From Hypericum androsaemum (lineage: Eukaryota > Streptophyta > Magnoliopsida > Malpighiales > Hypericaceae): 64,000 bases of DNA. Under the pieces are notes generated by a model. It worked only from the letters and a program-made list of their open reading frames with translations, did not search any database and was not told where the DNA came from. Position numbers and translations under genes: made by a program. The DNA lies in assembly GCA_963995505.1 (NCBI GenBank), contig OZ023185.1, forward strand, positions 14,023,691-14,087,690, read 5' to 3'. Shown here in pieces: positions 45,746-55,534 of the stretch; the first letter of the stretch is position 1; each line of letters opens with the position of its first letter.

Positions 45746-47400
45746 AATTCTTGTGCTATGGGTAGAATCAATAGGTATTAACAAAATCACGATGACTTAA
45801 ATTCATGTAAAGAAAAAACTAGTCCATGCATTTTAACACGCCAAAATAATAAATAGTTAAATTTGTTATTTGTTACACCGGTTAGTGTTCGCGAACATTT
45901 GTCGTCTAAATTAACAAAAGATAACAACTTATCTAAAAAATATTGCTAGTTAAATAGGGATTATATTAAGATTAAAAGTTTTTGTTAATCTCTTTTCTTG
46001 ATCATTTGTTTGTCATTTCACGAGTTGATCCTTGACGATGGCCTCGACATTTCTATTCTAGTCTACCCAAGACACTTTGTCGCATCATATGAAGAGAATT
46101 TTTCAAAAGGGTCAGACCTCGTGATGTAATTTTTTTACAATTGCTTTTGCCTTGGCTGTGCGGTTTTTGGGCCGAGCCCTTCTCTATAAGGGGCCTAGCA
46201 CCAAGCGCACGCTCTGGGATTACATTTTGGAGCACACCTGCGCTAGTACTAAAAAAGCTCGGGGATCTACCCGGATTCAGACATGAAGATTTTGAGACCC
46301 ATTAAATTTGATTAGGTAAGGATATGAGTCATAGAGATCATACCCAAATTCTACTCAGGTCAGATGGTCGAATAGCCGAGGAAAGATGCCCGGGTATTCT
46401 AAGTGTCAAAAGTAAAAAAATGTTGGATTTGTCTTCTGTGTTAAACCACATGGTATTAAGGTAAAAACTGGTCGTACCACGGTGTACTAAATTGCACTTT
46501 TCCCAGAAATCAATTTCACATGTAATTGACCATTGTTTAAATACGATTCGTTCGAATTCAAATTCGTCAAAACATTGAACCGTAGTCGATTCGTCCAAGG
46601 ACGAATTTAATTCGAATTATGAACAGCCAAATTCGAATCAATCCGAATCGAATTTGAAATTTTTTAAATTTTTTTAAATTTGCAAAAATTTAGGGTTTGA
46701 GATTAGGGTTCAGGGTTTAAGGTCTAATTGATAATTGAATTGGATAAATATATGTATGTGCTGAGAATTGTAGTTGTAGTGCATTTTTATATAATCATAA
46801 GAAGGCTAGATTCCTAGAAGTTAGAAGGATCAACCGGATGAATTTGAATAATGAAACATGAATTTTTGATAGTATATGAATATTGACTAATATAAGTTCG
46901 AGTTGGATCTCGGGCTAAAAAAGTAGCAAAGCTCTTTTTTTCGAGTCTAGTAATTCAGTTTCGAATCAAATGACCGAAAAAGACAACAGTATAGATAGTA
47001 CAATTAAGGACAATATATTAAATAACTAATACAAATTTACAAAAATTTGACTGAATAAATCTACGTAAAGTTGAGATAAATAAATTAATTAAGGACAAAG
47101 CTCTATTTATTAGTAACAAATCTACATAAAGTTAAATAAATAAACTAATTTATGTTTAAATTAAATGATCACAGAGGATTACTAATCTTGAACCGTATTC
47201 AATTTATTTCTGGACGAATTCAAATCAAAATTTTAACGGACCAATTTTCAACGAATCAAATCAAACTGAAACACGAATCAGATTCTAATCGACAGAGCTA
47301 CAACCGATTGCTCCCTCCTGCTGCTGAAGCATCATCATCATCATCTAATGCAAGCCCCAAGGCCCAAATTACCAAGCCCACCTGCAGGACCAAGAAGCAA
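44819..47400. other. Intergenic
   Basis: AT-rich. Apart from the AT microsatellite, a segment at about 46540-46690 with a partner at about 47185-47290 is rich in AATTCGAATT-type palindromic words and may be the ends of an old DNA element. No gene recognised. Confidence 0.4.
45682..45743. repeat. (AT)31 microsatellite
   Basis: 62 bases of uninterrupted AT dinucleotide. Confidence 0.95.
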
Positions 47401-47408
47401 CTCCAAAT

Positions 47409-48240
47409 AGAGATGACAGAAATACTCATACCTTGTGGGTCGGACCTTACACTTATCCTACGGGTGTAGGGTATGTTGACTTTGACTGGGTCTAGGGTAG
47501 GATATGAATATGGGTCCAAGTTTAGAAGTAGGGTCTAAGGTATGGTATAAATCTATAATTACACCCTGTGGGTCAGACTCTACCCTTAACTTTAACATAT
47601 TTGTTATGTTATTAAATAACCAACTTAAAAGATGTCGTGAATGATGGATCACTAGAAGCCAACATTCTTTTTTTGGTTGAATTATTTATGTAATTAAAAG
47701 TCGAAATGAAAAACCTTGTACTATTGAAATTAAATTACAAAATTTGATGTTTCTTTAATTTTCTATTAAATTTTGATGTGTAACGTACTAGATATCTTGA
47801 ATTTATTTAAATTTTATATAAAAATTAAATTTTAATTTGTCCGTTTAGGCCTCGATCTTTGGTTAGATTTTCTTTTTTCTCTCTTCCCCCGTTTCTCATC
47901 TCCTTCTGTATGTTTTCTTTTATTTTGTAATAAAGTTTCGCTATTTAGTTTAAAAAATTGTAAATTTTGATATTCCTTTAATTTTCTATTAAATATTGAG
48001 GTGTAAGATACTAGATATCTTGAATTTATTTAAATTTTATATAAAAATTAATTTTTAATTGAAAATTATCAAAAATAGAACGTTAAAGAGTGAGACCCTG
48101 TAGACCCTGGATCTTCAGGAGGGTAGGGTATGAATCTAACAATAAAAAATTTGTAGGATCGAGGGTAGGGTATGTGTCCAACTCAAAAAACTAGATTTTG
48201 AGTAGGATCCTACCAATACGCTACCCTACCCATTACCTAG
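47409..48240. mobile_element. hAT-like non-autonomous element, second family
   Basis: Flanked by CTCCAAAT (47401-47408) and CTCCAAAA (48241-48248), a probable 8-bp target duplication with one change. The ends carry GGGTAGGGTA-type motifs in opposite orientation. The interior has two direct copies of a roughly 120-bp AT-rich block (about 47740-47850 and 47965-48065) sharing ACTAGATATCTTGAATTTAT. No transposase. Confidence 0.55.
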
Positions 48241-48636
48241 CTCCAAAACCGATGAGCGATAATAAAGCAATTGTTGGAATAGACACATCGAGTGCTGGAA
48301 TAAAGCGAATAAACCCAATAAAAATAGCAGGAGATACATAGCAAATTACAATGAACTTATTTATAAATAATGTTGAAAATTTATTGCATCATTATTTAAA
48401 TATAAAGATTTTAATATGACATTAAAAATAGTTTGATTTCGTATTTTGTGTGCGGTTATGTCAAAGCCTACATAAACTTAGCACTTAGCACTCGTTTGAA
48501 CGTATTGAGATTATATAATATCTCTTTAATGATATATTCATAAAAAATATCAATATCAATTACGTGTACCTCTTTTCTTGGCAAATATCTTGATGAAAAA
48601 TGTATTTCACCTAGAGTAATTTCTTACAAGTGGTAA

Positions 48637-50254
48637 GACCACCCGCATCCACACCTTTAGACGCCCTCGACCCGGCGCGTGTAATGCACGCACCAATCAG
48701 AAAAAAAGAAAAGGGGCGAGGCGCCCTCGCGTGTCAGGGATGATGCGCTTGATGAATGACTATTTTGTAGAGAGGCCAACGTATCCACCTGAAATCTTCC
48801 GACGTAGGTTTCACATGCAAATACCACTATTCCTTCGTATAGTAGAGGCGGTGAGTGCTTCGGATGAATATTTTCAAAAAAGACGACATGTTGTAGGTAG
48901 ACAAAGTCTTTCAGCATTGTAGAAATGTACTGCAGCCATGAGGGTGTTAGCTTATGGGACATCAACTGATATCGTTGACGAATACTTGAGAATGGGTGAA
49001 TCTACAACAAAGAAAGCTCTCATGAAGTTCGTTGATGGTGTCATCTCTTGCTTCAGTCCTGAGTATCTGAGAAAGCCCAACGAACAAGATTTGGCAAGAC
49101 TACTCTATGTCGGGGAACAACGTGGATTTCCAGGTATGATAGGCAGTATTGACTACATGCACTCGGAATGAAAAAATTGTCCAACATCATGGGCTAGGCA
49201 ATATGCATGAAGGAGTGGGAAGACAACAATCATTTTGGAGGCAGTTGCATCCTATGACTTATGGATATGGCATGCTTTCTTTGGAACACCAGGTACGTGC
49301 AATGATATTAATGTATTCGAACGATCTCCTATTTTTACTGACGTCTTGGAAGGTCGAGCACCAAAAGTGAGTTACATCGTCAACGGTCGCCAAAATGATA
49401 TGGCTTATTATCTCACTGATGGGATTTATCTTACATGTGCTGCATTTGTCAAATCAATTACATCTCCGTCAACCCTAAAGCACAAGTTGTTCGCTCAACA
49501 TCAAGAGGCTGCTATAAAGGATGTGGAGCGAGCATTTAGAGTTCTACAAACTCGTTTTGCATTCATTCGACGTCCATCTCTTCTTTGAGACATGGATTTC
49601 ATAGGAAAAATTATGATGGCTTGTATCATATTGCACAATATGATAGTAGAGAATGAACGAGACACATATCTCCATTATTATGATCCAACATAATTTGTGA
49701 ATGAAGAACAAGAAGAATACAACGAAGAACCTTTTCAGTTCTCTACTGAACGCATCGGAAGCCTATCCACCTATATGACTGCTAGGGAAAACCTTCGCAA
49801 TAGAGAAGCTCATAACGCTCTCAAAAGCGACTTGACTGAGCATATTTGGCAAAGATTTGCCAATCGTAATTAATTATATATTATGTAATTTGCATCTTCT
49901 GTATTTGTAATTTATCATTTAAGGCATCTCTATGTTCCTCTAATTATTTTTCTCTAATTTTGTATTCCCACTTCGAGAAAAATATTGTTTTTTTACTTTG
50001 GCCAAAAAAAAATTTTGTTATCTTAAGTACGGAATAAATATTTACGTATATTTAATATAATTTTTATATAAAAAATAAAAGTAGATAATATGTGGATGAG
50101 AGCGAAATTAATTGTTTATTCTGTGACCTATGTTGGGACAGATTGCAGATGTGGGTAGAATAAGAGATAACTGAGTTGAGTTTATTTGGATGAGAGAAAA
50201 ATTAATTGTTTATTCCGTAACCTAGATTGGGGCAGGTTATAGATGCTAGTGGTT
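48637..50254 (+). mobile_element. PIF/Harbinger DNA transposon, defective
   Basis: Flanked by TAA (48634-48636 and 50255-50257), the 3-bp target of this superfamily. Imperfect inverted ends are GACCACCCGCATCCACA and (reverse complement) AACCACTAGCATCTATA. It encodes a DDE-type Harbinger transposase, now interrupted by stops. The right end is partly duplicated: a GTTTATTCYGTRACCTA block occurs at about 50114 and 50201. The second Harbinger ORF (Myb-like DNA-binding protein) is not seen. Confidence 0.75.
48740..49873 (+). pseudogene. Harbinger transposase (DDE_Tnp_4 / ALP1-like) with five stops, no frameshift
   Basis: One reading frame covers the normal transposase from LMNDYF...YPPEIFRRRFHM to the end at 49873. 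Key blocks are MRVLAYGTSTDIVDEYLR, FPGMIGSIDYMH (first catalytic Asp), WIWHAFFGTPGTCNDINVF (second Asp), YYLTDGIYLT, KDVERAFRVLQTRFAF (catalytic Glu) and IILHNMIVENERD. In-frame stops are at 48920-48922, 49169-49171, 49208-49210, 49586-49588 and 49691-49693. The catalytic residues survive, but no full protein can be made. Family length (about 375 codons) is normal. Confidence 0.88.
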
Positions 50255-50257
50255 TAA

Positions 50258-50561
50258 GGACCTCTACACGTGAATCCAACTTTTTAATTTTTCTTGACAC
50301 TGAATATTGTAGACGATATAATACAATTCCTAATTTCCTACCAAGAGGTTAAATTTATTTCTTGATTATTGATGCCGAGGGAATCGCATGTTTACATGTA
50401 GTCATAAACACGGCCAAAAAAGATTCCCGATCCCGGGGATAAAATCGGGAAAACTCAGGTAATTAGGCATAAAGTAACCCAAAAAGGACATTAAAACACC
50501 CAAACTAAAAGACTAGAAAATTAACCCTCTCTCATGTACGAGAACAGAAACCTAGTCTATT
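50258..50561. other. Intergenic / 3' flank of cystatin gene
   Basis: Nothing recognised. It probably includes the cystatin 3' UTR. Confidence 0.5.
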
Positions 50562-51008
50562 TTAGTTACTATTCCTTCGGACCGTAACCATATTTAAGAC
50601 CTTAGTGGAAGGAGCAAACTTAAGCAGCTTCTTGGACTCTCCATGTCCGAGCCAAGGCTTGACCACCACGACGCTGTCATAAACCCTAGTTTCCCCTTCC
50701 ACGGTGGTTGCCTTAACGTTAAGGAAGTACTTGATACCGGCCACCACCTGCACCTGCGCCTCCACCACCTCAGAGAACAGCAGCTCGCCGCCGTTCTCGC
50801 CGTGGCGGCGGAGTTGGTCGTTGAATTCCTTGACGCAGAACTTCCCGAGATCTTGAACCTCCTTGTTGGCTTCCACGTCCATTACCTGCTTTCTCCCACC
50901 AACGATGCGTCCATACCCGGTTACACTTTGTATGGGTGTTAGAGTCACGAAGAGAATAGCCAAGAGAACAAGTGGTTTTGAAGAAGATGGGGAAGTTCGT
51001 TTCGCCAT
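50562..51008 (-). CDS. Phytocystatin (cysteine protease inhibitor), secreted
   Basis: A 148-residue intronless protein. Residues 1-31 are a signal peptide with hydrophobic core PLVLLAILFVTL. The mature part has the cystatin landmarks: a Gly-Gly near the N-terminus (RIVGGRKQ), the plant helix motif as LGKFCVKEFN, the first inhibitory loop QVVAG, and the second loop PW in VVKPWLG. Cystatins block papain-like proteases by wedging the Gly-Gly, QxVxG and PW elements into the active site; plant ones act in defence, seed protein turnover and stress. The start is the first ATG and a TATA run lies about 140 bp upstream. The usual LARFAV-type A/S is Cys here. It stands alone among transposons and looks intact. 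Confidence 0.93.
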   Translation of the reverse strand: MAKRTSPSSSKPLVLLAILFVTLTPIQSVTGYGRIVGGRKQVMDVEANKEVQDLGKFCVKEFNDQLRRHGENGGELLFSEVVEAQVQVVAGIKYFLNVKATTVEGETRVYDSVVVVKPWLGHGESKKLLKFAPSTKVLNMVTVRRNSN

Positions 51009-51147
51009 TTTTGGAGCTCTAGATGATCAATTAGGGTGTTGTTCTGTCTTCTACCTCTTTGTCTTTTTGCTGGTTTGGTGGAATTTATTTGGCTATGGAG
51101 GAGAGAGTATTACTTGGATGGGATGAGTAGGGAAGATGAGAGGTCGG

Positions 51148-51160
51148 TATATATATATAG
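51148..51160 (-). promoter_or_regulatory. Probable TATA box of the cystatin gene
   Basis: A TATATATATATAG run, which reads CTATATATATATA on the minus strand, about 140 bp upstream of the cystatin ATG. Confidence 0.4.
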
Positions 51161-51894
51161 TATACTGTGGGGTGAAGAGGGTCAATCTCGGAATTAACTT
51201 GGGATCTTACCTTAGAATTTAGATCAATGCTACAATATTTTGTAATGAAACACCATTAAACTTGAGCTAACCAATCTTGAGGGTGAAGTTTTGAATTGAG
51301 TGGAGACTATTAAAAAGTCGTCCTTATGGAGGGGACGAGTTTTGATTGGTCAAATTTACTTTTTAATCTAGATTTTCTCTAGTAAATTAGGGAGAATCTA
51401 GATTAAAAAGTTAACTTTTTTTGATCCATTTCAGTGAGGACAAGGGATTGTTCTCACTCAATCCAACCCCCTTCAGGTGATAGGATAATAACAGATTTTA
51501 TCTCGTTTGTCAGAGATCAGTAAGTTAATTTCTATCTGTAGCAAGACAACAAATTCTTATTTGGAAGAAAAACAAAATTCAAAATCATCTAAAGTCCAAA
51601 TTTTAGACTAATCTATCTAAATTTAAATTCACCGAAAAAATATCAACTACAATGCATAATTTTTTTAACTATCTGAAACTAATTTAAAATTTAATATTGT
51701 CGATTCTATTAAAAAAAATTATGAATTTAAAATTTTACTTAGGAATATAAGTTCTTTATTTCACCTTCCACAAATTTAACCATAGCTTTCTGCGAATTCA
51801 CATATGATTTAATTCATATGACCGGTTGGAGAGAGGATGGGTGACGTGTAGAGAGTTTGGGATGGAACACACAAATCAAGGTCTCACATATTGG
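51161..51894. other. Cystatin upstream region and intergenic
   Basis: No gene seen. It includes the palindrome at 51358-51411, then AT-rich sequence. Confidence 0.5.
51358..51411. repeat. Palindrome / small MITE-like hairpin
   Basis: A 17-bp perfect inverted repeat ACTTTTTAATCTAGATT (51358-51374 and 51395-51411) with a 20-bp loop. Weaker inverted similarity (GGTCAAA / TTTGATCC) extends outwards, suggesting a small MITE. Confidence 0.55.
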
Positions 51895-51902
51895 GATGAG
51901 AT

Positions 51903-52368
51903 CATTGTTTTAAAAAATGATCCGGAGTTTGACCCGGATTTCGGGCCGACCTTTAGGTATTGTCCGACCGGTTGAATCATCGGTCGGACTGTACATATTT
52001 TAATTTAAAAATAATTTTTAAAATTATATATATATAGAATATATATATAATCGTATATGTAATCACAGTTACACCTCTAAAAATTATCAAATACATGTGA
52101 TGTAGAAGGTTTTTAAATTCTAGGGTTGGAAGTTGGAACGATAATGACAAAATTCGGTAAGTTGAGGCTCAATTATTCACTTTTTGGGACAAAATCTAAC
52201 GAATCGAAATTTTTCGGATCACTTTTCTGGTCCAACCAACCGATCTGATCAGAAAAAGTCCCAATTTTTTAGGTTGGCGTCCTGACCTGGTTTTTTGAGA
52301 TGTTAAATCATCTGATTCACAGTCTAATCGGTCGAACTGCTAGTCGGACCGCGTCTTCAAAAACAATG
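51903..52368. mobile_element. hAT-like MITE, copy 3
   Basis: Inverted ends CATTGTTTTAAAAAA and (reverse complement) CATTGTTTTTGAAGA, with 8-bp flanks GATGAGAT (51895-51902) and GATGACAT (52369-52376). The interior is GACCGGTT/GGTCGGAC-rich like copy 1 and of similar size (466 bp). Confidence 0.8.
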
Positions 52369-52376
52369 GATGACAT

Positions 52377-53580
52377 TGTAGATAGAAGAATGGGAAGTGG
52401 CGTGCATGCCCCAACGAGCTGTCGCGTTTTCTCCGTTGCAATTTGGGGTTTGGATTGGGTCCGGAATTGGCTCATTCCGAACCGTTTGAATTGAAAGACA
52501 CGCGGAATTTTTTTGCAAAAAAAGTTAAAACAGAGGGAAAAAATGAAAAAAACTTGCGCGCGATAGTAGATCACCAACATGCAATTATCGATAACTGGGC
52601 ATGTCATTGTCGTACCACACAGGCTATTATCAATACTGGACGTGCCAGTGTCATAAATGGGACATGCCATTGTTAGAACCGGGGCAAACCATTATTGATC
52701 TTTTAATCCAAACGGTCCAAAATAGCTCATTCACTCTGGACCCAATCCACTACCCGCAATTTGGCCACTACGTTTATCTCCTTTCTTCCTCTTCCACATT
52801 CTCGTATTCAATCTGGTGGCGTCATTGTTTTGGATTTGTGTATCAATTTTTTTTTGTGTGTGAGAATTTGTGTACGTAATGAGACTGCCAAGTGCAACGT
52901 ACCACTAAATGTCCACACATACAAAATAAATGGATAAGAGTTGTTGCAGTTTTATCGTATAAATTTGGGTTATTAACGAAAAAGACAAGGGCTTGAGAAC
53001 AGAACACCAACTCATGAGAAGATGAGAGTTTAATTAACAACTCCATCTCCTTTGTCGAGAAGACACACACAAACATTTCCATTTTACATAACATTCATGG
53101 ATACCATCCACGAGCTACTCTTTCACATATTTATGGATAAGTACTTGGGCTAGAGAGCTCACAAATCTACTGGACTGAACAATCAGATAAACAAGGCCCA
53201 AGGCCAACCCACCCAAAGCCTATCTAAAATGACTAATACTCGGCCCATTGGCAACTTGCATCTTCTTCATACGCCTTCTTCTTCTTCTTCGAGTACTCCA
53301 CTGCCCATTTCCATTCGATTAATCCGTCCACAAGATTTCCCATATAACAGAAGACGTGGGACCCCCGGGATGCCATGGAGCCTGCTGGGATGGTTTTGTT
53401 TCCGTCCTTGCACTGCCTTGGCCGGAGAAGTATATGGTCGATGATGTGCGCTCTGATGAGTGGAAATTTAATAATTGTTCCGGTAAGAAGGATTTTTGTA
53501 TTTTTAATGAAGCCTAGTCGAAAAAGTAACCGAAATTTAGGGTTCTTACAGAATTAGAAATTTTTAGGATATTTTTGGGT
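52377..53580. other. Intergenic, includes short 22-bp minisatellite stretch
   Basis: At 52590-52690 there are about four units close to GGGCATGTCATTGTCGTACC, related to the arrays at 32165-33445. A plus-strand frame at 53229-53444 (start MTNTRPIGNLHLLHTPSSS) is Ser/Pro-rich and unrecognised; it could be a broken 5' exon or chance. Confidence 0.4.
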
Positions 53581-53582
53581 GA

Positions 53583-54530
53583 AGCTGAGATATATATCTA
53601 TAACTTTATAATTTATGACTTCTCCAAATTTGGAGTCTAAGGACGCTTAAAATATGTTTGAAGTCAAGAGTTGACTGAATTACGAGAATAAGTTTCGATT
53701 GAGGAGCCAGAACTTTTTACTCCAAAACTTGATTGAGTTAATTCAAGTTTTTATATGAAGCTCAGATTATATCTACAACTTTTTAGTTTATGACTTTTCC
53801 AAATTTAGATTCTAAGGATGCTTAAAATACGTTTGAATTCAAGAGTCGACCGAGTTACGAGAACAAGTTTCGGTTGGAGAGCCAGAACTTCTTACTCCAA
53901 AGCTCGATTGAGTTGATTTAAGTTGATTTAAGTTTCTATGCAAAGCTGAGACTTATATCTACAACTTTATTGTTTATGACTTATCCAAATTCGGAGTGTA
54001 AGAATGTTGATACATTTAAAATCAATAGTCGACTGAGTTACAAGCGGTTGAAAGGTGTTTGTCAAATGACAGGCTTGGTTATGTCAAATCATATGCCTGG
54101 TGATAAAAAAATGGCATGTCCAAGTTCGATAAATTGGCATGCCGAGTTATGTCAAATGGCATATTCGGCGACGATGTGAAGCGGTTGATAGGTTTCGGAT
54201 GGAGAGTCACAACTTCTTACTCCGGAGTCTGATTGGGGTGATTCAAGTTGTTGAGTAAAGCTGAGATGCATATCTACAACTTTGTAGTTTATGACTTATC
54301 CAAATTTGGAGTGTAATGATGTCTAAAATACATTTGAAGTCAAGAATCGACCAAATTATGAGGACAAGTTTCGGTTGGGGAGTCACAACTTCTTACTCCG
54401 GAGCCCGATTGAGTTGATTCAAGTTGCTGTGTGAAACGAAGATGTAAATCTACAACTTTGTAATTTATGACCTCTCTAAATTTGAAGTATAAGGATGTCA
54501 AAAATATGTTTGAACTCAATAGTCTACCGA
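53583..54530 (+). repeat. Tandem repeat, unit about 175-187 bp
   Basis: Five units start near 53583, 53758, 53945, 54259 and 54433. Shared words include ATATCTACAACTTT, AGTTTATGACTT.TCCAAATT, GTCAAGAGTCGAC and AGCCAGAACTTCTTACTCC. The third unit is interrupted by a 22-bp minisatellite stretch (54050-54180). The TCTACAACTTTTTAGTTTAT block also occurs inside the solo LTR at about 15460, so the array may derive from that LTR family. Confidence 0.8.
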
Positions 54531-54564
54531 GTGATAATCGGCTTATGAATAATTAATTAAATGG

Positions 54565-54640
54565 CCCAGCTATTTTAAATGGCATGCCCGGTTATTTCTA
54601 AATGGTATACTCATTTATGTATAAATAACATGCACAATTC
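54565..54640 (-). repeat. 22-bp minisatellite, short stretch
   Basis: About three units in inverted orientation relative to 32165-33445 (AAATGGCATGCCCGGTTATT). A similar inverted stretch is at 54050-54180. Confidence 0.6.
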
Positions 54641-55534
54641 GTACTAATTAATCACCAACATTTACTAATTTTCTAATAAAAGTGCAAGATAAAAAACAAT
54701 AAATTAATAAAAAACAATAAAAGTGCACTTCAAAGTGGTCCACGTGTGCAAGTGTGGCACTCCAAGCTCCCCTCCATGCGTGCGTCGAGTCCAAAGCCTT
54801 TCCCAGGCGCATCCCTTTTTCCATATTTGCCTTCTTCCCGGACGGCACAAAAAAGTGCATTCCGTGCACAATCTGTGCCCCCTATTTGGATGCATATCTA
54901 AAACAATCTTAAGGAGGTTAGCTCAACTCCTTGTACGCGCTTAACTATATGGATTTTTTGCTGAATAAAGATTAAAAATATTACTCTTATAGAATATGTA
55001 ACAAACATGGAATGATACTCGACTAAAAAGTAAAAATCTTTTGAGTAAGAAGTATTTTGTCTCTTACTAATTTTTTACTCAAATTTATATTAATCAATAA
55101 ATAACAGACTTGAGGGGGAAAAAAATTCTTGCGGCCAATAATTGGCAAAGAATGGCATCTCTACATTGTATCACTTAAAAGAGTTACATGACATGGATAC
55201 CATATGAGTAGGGGGAATCTATCCGTGTAGTAAGTATATTAATCAGTGTTCACTGCTCCCCTGAATCGTCATCGCGCACCCCGTAATCTTCAAGCCCCCG
55301 CCGGGGAAAGGAACGAGGCATATCCGAGCGCGATCCCGGAGCAAGTTCTCTGGCAAAAGGAGGTATGTATCACATTCATTACCTATCATAGTGTATTTTC
55401 TTCCGAGCATTTAACTCCGGAATTCTGATGGAATGCAGTGCACTACTACAGCTACAACTTCCATAGCGGAGAATCAGTATACCGGACACGCCATACCTTG
55501 CGATGCTGATAAGTATTGCCAATATCTTATAGGT
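54641..55534. other. Intergenic / SPP 3' flank
   Basis: No gene recognised. A GC-richer part at 54730-54890 gives overlapping open frames on both strands with no family resemblance. The right part probably includes the SPP 3' UTR. Confidence 0.4.

Noticed and set aside
50643..51126. Plus-strand open frames over the cystatin gene
   Set aside because: Shadows of the cystatin coding strand, without a recognisable family.
53229..53557. Short gene starting MTNTRPIGNLHLL
   Set aside because: Overlapping frames, no family recognised and no clear splice-linked continuation; kept only as a note.
54648..54944. Overlapping frames with Cys/His-rich translations
   Set aside because: Frames on both strands overlap, none matches a known family, and neighbouring sequence is minisatellite.
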